Program-made: the position numbers and the translations under genes | Assembly: GCF_964355755.1 (NCBI RefSeq) | Contig: NC_092679.1 | Location: forward strand, 21,793,432-21,857,431 | Direction: 5' to 3' | Length of the DNA stretch: 64,000 bases | DNA from: Antedon mediterranea | Taxonomy: Eukaryota > Echinodermata > Crinoidea > Comatulida > Antedonidae | In this document: positions 60,101 through 64,000 of the stretch, in pieces | Position numbering within the stretch: the first letter of the stretch is position 1 | Layout: each line of letters opens with the position of its first letter | Notes under the pieces: generated by a model | Told to the model about the DNA's origin: nothing | What the model saw: only the letters and a program-made list of their open reading frames with translations | The model's database searches: none

Positions 60101-62671
60101 TAAAAACACATTCTGAATACCAGGCTTTCTGGAAAACCAGACATATATTTGGTCAGCCCAAAAGTGTCTGGAATTGGGATAGTTGACTTGAAATTAAATT
60201 CAAGCATAGTTAGTTACCCCGTGGTAAGTTAGTGATCTACCCACCAAAACCAGTGAAAATTGGTCCATGAAGTAAACTTTTCCAGATTAAATAACTAAGC
60301 TCTAATGGGACCTTTCCATTGTCAAATTGAAAATCCATGGTGTAGCACCCAGTGGTGGATCCATTATATTGGGTGCGGGCCTAAAAATGGTGAAAAATGA
60401 GCTGAGTTTAAGTTGATTTCCTATCGTTTGGATTACAATTTGCGAAATTTAGGGGTGGGGGGCCATGGCCATTTCCCCCTGGATCTGTCCTTGCACCTTT
60501 CCTCATCTACTCTATCTTTCCATAATGTATTAAAAACAAATAATTTACCTGATGCTGTTAGTTTACAAGCCAATAAAAGTGTGATCTTTTGTTGAGTTTC
60601 AATTGTAATTTTATCAAATAATTTCTCTCTTTTGTTGCCATCTTCCTTTAAATATTCAACCTGACCTCTGGAAGTCACTCTGAATGGAAATTGCTTTTTC
60701 TCCAGTGCATCATCCAGTGATTTGAATTTTGGATCTGAAAAAATTTGTATTCTATTTATTACAAATAAGACTGGCACAGTCAATTGTTCCTGTATTGTTT
60801 CTATAGGCATGGGCGATTTTTATGTTGAGGCTATTATTGGCATGAAATCAGTTCAATACTTATTTTATCATTTATACCCTAGATCATTATCCTATCATTA
60901 GACTATTATACCCATTACGATACATCCTTAACCCCATTACAAAATGTCCATCCAATAGATCATTATCCCTCCTTATCCTACCAAGAGATCTTTATCCTAC
61001 AATTAGATCTTAATCCCATTAGATCCTTATCCTACCAGATAGATCTTTGTCCCATTAGATCCTTATCCTATTAAATTCTTATCCTACCAATAGATCCTTA
61101 TCCCATTAGATCCTTATCCTACAATTAGATCTTAATCCCATTAGATCCTTATCCTACCAGATAGATCTTTGTCCCATTAGATCCTTATCCTATTAAATTC
61201 TTATCCTACCAATAGATCCTTATCCCATTAGATCCTTATCCTACAATTAGATCTTCCCATCCTTATCCTACAATTAGATCTTAATCCCATTAGATCCTAA
61301 TCCAATTATATCCTAATTCCCATTAGATATTTATCCCCATTAGATCCTTATCCTACCATTAAATCTAATATTCCAATTGGTTTTTGTGTTTCAGTACCTT
61401 TATAGATCGCCAGTTTTTCAACCATGCTTGATTGGTGTGGTATCATAAAGTAATCATTTTTTCCTTTTGCACACAAGGCATCCGTTGTGAATTCTTGGTT
61501 TACCCAATATACCTAACAAAGAGTTTATTTTATAAACCAAAAGATATACTGAATAATGTCAGATACAAATATAACGAGGGTACCTCCAAGTAAAGACAAA
61601 GAACAATTTGATAATTACAAAGTTTCAATCTATTTTTCTAGGTTTTTATAGGTTATTGACTCACTAGTTTCAACAAAAGAAGTTGATATTTAAAAGGCTT
61701 TTATATAAGTATTTATATGTTCAACACAATTGACTACATTTTGGGCATTATGTCATGCTTATGATTATTCTCACCTGGCATGACAAGCAAAATTGTTGTT
61801 ATGGTGTACATTTAACTATAAATACTGTAGTAAAGTATACATTGGAGGAGGAAATACTCTGTTTTTGGTGCTGGTAGTGTTATATAGTCAAATGCCTTTT
61901 TAATACTAATAATGTTTACCATCGAAACGTATCATTTTCAACAATGGCAATTGTTGTTACTGGTAGAACCAAAGTGTGACATTTTAAAAAGTATTTTTAA
62001 TATCGCAAACTACCTGTATAGGAAGAACTGGTTAAATTATCATTTGTTAGAAAAAATAATTAAATGCGTTGGAGGGGGAACTGTCTTTTTTTTTGCGAGG
62101 AAATGGTCCCCTCACTTTTTTTTATGGGAAATCCATGAAATGTGTCAGCAACTCAGTACAGTAAAAAAAGCTACATTCTCACTTGTTCTATTTCACACTC
62201 ACGTTTAAATTCTTTATAAGAATTTTTTAATTATTTAACAACATGGCACCATCTTCCCTTCCATGAAACAGTATGAATGTAGCTTTACCATTTTTGGGTT
62301 TTATTTATTTTTTGCTTCTGAGTTGACCAGTATCTCTCCCTCTCTATCTCTCCCCTCAAATGCCTTCAGGATTTTTTCTAAGGACAAAATTACAACTCCA
62401 CTCCCAAAGACTTGTAATAAGACGTTGTTTATGTAGAGCATCTTGTGTACAGTATGTTTGTCTTGTGAACCTATGAGGGTCCCTAATGATCAGCAATTGC
62501 TGGGTGGTTCACCTTCATTAAATATGGTAAAAAAAAATAAAAAAATATTTTCCAACAAACCTGATCTTTTGAATTCTTGATTACTATTGGCATGGAAAAC
62601 TTTTCAAAGATCTCAGTAAGTTGGTATCTTTTTCCAATCCATCGAAGATGATTGCTCGAAGGCTGGCTCAT
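57186..62671 (-). CDS. CABIT-domain signalling adaptor (THEMIS/GAREM type), 5 exons
   Basis: Exons from 5': 62671-62561, 61512-61398, 60734-60549, 59989-59847 and 59372-57186, giving 913 residues in frame. Residues about 15-185 resemble a CABIT domain: LTEIFEKFSMPIVIK, then KGKNDYFMIP, FKSLDDALEKKQFPFRV and LLLACKL. A strongly charged, then Ser/Thr/Pro-rich region with KKPPPPVMKK follows. The C-terminal 80 residues hold seven tyrosines in SH2-ligand contexts: Y839 (YEEI), Y855 (YVNA), Y865 (YEDA), Y873 (YENW), Y886 (YETP), Y900 (YEGD) and Y904 (YVNI). YxN suits GRB2 and YEEI suits Src-family SH2 domains. THEMIS and GAREM are CABIT adaptors linking tyrosine kinases to GRB2. The exon 4 donor (GTTTTT after SFM) is weak and its exact edge is uncertain. 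An exon 5 acceptor 9 bases upstream (ATTAG) also exists but fits only a different exon 4 end. Family assignment is from pattern, not alignment. Confidence 0.82.
59617..59799. repeat. family E dispersed repeat in CABIT-gene intron 4
   Basis: GACACCCTATTCAGGATACA, then GGGACACCTCTAATTTAAAA, then GATGTCTCCTTAATTGGGGT and TCTACC. Confidence 0.5.
60880..61372. repeat. minisatellite in CABIT-gene intron 2
   Basis: Dozens of short units of the type CCATTAGATCCTTATCCTA. A higher-order block of about 121 bases (about 60988-61107) is repeated almost exactly at 61109-61230. Confidence 0.9.
62473..62530. repeat. short dispersed repeat, copy 2
   Basis: GAGGGTCCCTAATGATCAG as at 19747, then GCTGGGTGGTTCACCTTCAT. 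It lies next to exon 1 of the CABIT gene. Confidence 0.5.
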
Positions 62672-62799
62672 TGTGATTCTGTCGGTTCGAAAAAATGGCG
62701 ATATTGGAAATAAAAACTAAAAGTTACATAACAAATAAACGATAAATGACATAATTAAATCGAAAACTCAAAACTTTCTATTGTTTTCTTTCTTTTTTA

Positions 62800-63012
62800 A
62801 ATTTACAATTTTACTTCTCCTTGGTACAGTAGCTAAAAGACTCTTTCCTCCAATTTACAATTTTACTTCTCCTTGGTACAGTAGCTGAAAGACTCTTTCC
62901 TCCAATTTACAATTTTACTTCTCCTTGGTACAGTAGCCGAAAGGCTCTTTCCTCCAATTTACAATTTTACTACTCCTTGGTACAGTAGCTAAAAGACTCT
63001 TTCCTCCAATTT
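62800..63012. repeat. 52-bp tandem array, four copies, upstream of the CABIT gene
   Basis: Units start at 62800, 62852, 62904 and 62956, with a truncated fifth at 63008. The unit contains AATTTACAATTTTACTTCTC, CTTGGTACAGTAGC and GACTCTTTCCTCC. Copies differ by single bases. Confidence 0.95.
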
Positions 63013-63038
63013 AGAACCCAAATGGAAATGAATTGGTT

Positions 63039-63066
63039 CATGGAGGTATAAAATTATACCTCCATG
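63039..63066. repeat. perfect 12-bp-arm hairpin
   Basis: CATGGAGGTATA, loop AAAT, TATACCTCCATG. TTGGTT words flank both sides. Confidence 0.85.
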
Positions 63067-64000
63067 ATTGGTTCATCATTAATTTATTGTGTTTTTTATT
63101 GTAATTTTTGTATTTATATTGATTTCAAATAAAAACAAACATCACAACTTTAGTTACCACGATTTTTTAAATTTTGCAAGGATGATGACATCGTCTACTG
63201 TACTTCTTAATAGTTAATATGCCACTAGGACATGTCAAATGTTTACTTTTTACTCATTCTCGGTACTGCATCTGAATTTGTCCAGTATCGGACAAATTTG
63301 GAGATACTGGATCTAAATATTTGAGTCATGGTGGGGCCTGTGGCGAAGCAAATTTAGGTAAATGATACTCTACATGGTCGGAAATGGTACTCTTAAATCA
63401 TTCATTATAAAGGGCAACCCCCGCGCAGCAATTAGCAAAATGATAATGTTAAAGATACTCATGTTATTTTAACACTAACAAAAACATAAACATACAAATA
63501 TTGAAGGACATAAATAAATATATATAAAAATACATATAAATTCACAATATACATAAATAAAGATCTATTGTATCCTGTGTTATAGTATCATGTAGATGCA
63601 TACTTATCCTATATTGTACTATAAGCACAACTGTTATAAAGTTCCTACATAAATCCTATATTATTTATGATAACATTTTTATTACAAAATAAAAGCTTAA
63701 ACTATGAAACAAGACAACTATTGAGGGAAATCACCTTGTCCTTCCAACTCATCTGTCTTCTTCAATGACAAATTTTGATGTGGCGTATATTTTGTGTATC
63801 GTACAAGGAAATGAAAATCTCCTTTTGTGTTTTTGGTACAAGTGTTTGTCTGTTTACTAAGCAGTTGTGAGACCCTCTATTCTTTACAGTGAAGTATAAT
63901 TTAACAATACAATTTGTCATTGCTTTGATTCATAATGTCTGAATAGTCTTCCAAATGTTTTTCTTTGTGCCTGATGAAGCCTTTAAGATTGTTATTGTGC
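63067..64000. other. right-hand end, no gene seen
   Basis: AT-rich DNA. No exon, RNA gene or clear repeat was recognised. Confidence 0.5.

Noticed and set aside
62800-63012. CRISPR-like array
   Set aside because: The direct repeats are contiguous without spacers, in a eukaryotic genome; it is an ordinary minisatellite.

Overview
The window looks like part of an animal nuclear genome, most likely a marine deuterostome. Support: spliced genes with GT-AG introns, low GC, many short inverted-repeat DNA elements, frequent TAGGCCTA-like words, and a membrane protein built from C-type lectin and HYR domains. An echinoderm is my best guess, but the phylum cannot be fixed from this sequence alone. 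Orthologues of TAF6L, HLX, NAA30, COA6, ZNF106 and SNAP25 are recognisable.

Layout. 1-270: first coding exon of TAF6L (minus). 636-4251: an array of ten full-length tRNA-Arg(TCG) genes plus two relics. 5029-9918: complete four-exon HLX homeobox gene, whose second exon carries a 7-residue repeat expansion. 12780-14876: an intronless lectin-type receptor gene with a near-identical internal duplication, preceded by three degraded tandem copies of its own leader. 16475-17454: a three-exon gene for a small membrane protein that I do not recognise. 18114-20533: NAA30, catalytic subunit of NatC, four exons. 23455-23956: COA6, two exons. 26569-38045 (minus): complete 15-exon ZNF106 encoding 2016 aa, with zinc fingers at both ends, a coiled coil, a beta-propeller and a block of repeats that combine SUMO-acceptor-like and SUMO-interaction-like motifs. 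39264-41536: 5' end of SNAP25 (plus); no further SNAP25 exon was seen, so the following 15 kb looks like a long intron. 57186-62671 (minus): five-exon gene for a CABIT-domain adaptor of the THEMIS/GAREM type with a seven-tyrosine tail.

Every multi-exon model given here keeps reading frame across all of its junctions. These were checked by hand translation and not by alignment. The genes do not form one pathway: TAF6L and HLX act in transcription, NAA30 in N-terminal acetylation, COA6 in cytochrome oxidase assembly, ZNF106 in nuclear RNA biology, SNAP25 in exocytosis and the CABIT protein in tyrosine-kinase signalling. TAF6L/HLX and ZNF106/SNAP25 are divergent pairs; COA6 and ZNF106 converge.

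Intergenic and intronic DNA is rich in short non-autonomous elements. At least six dispersed families are visible, together with several minisatellites and perfect hairpins.
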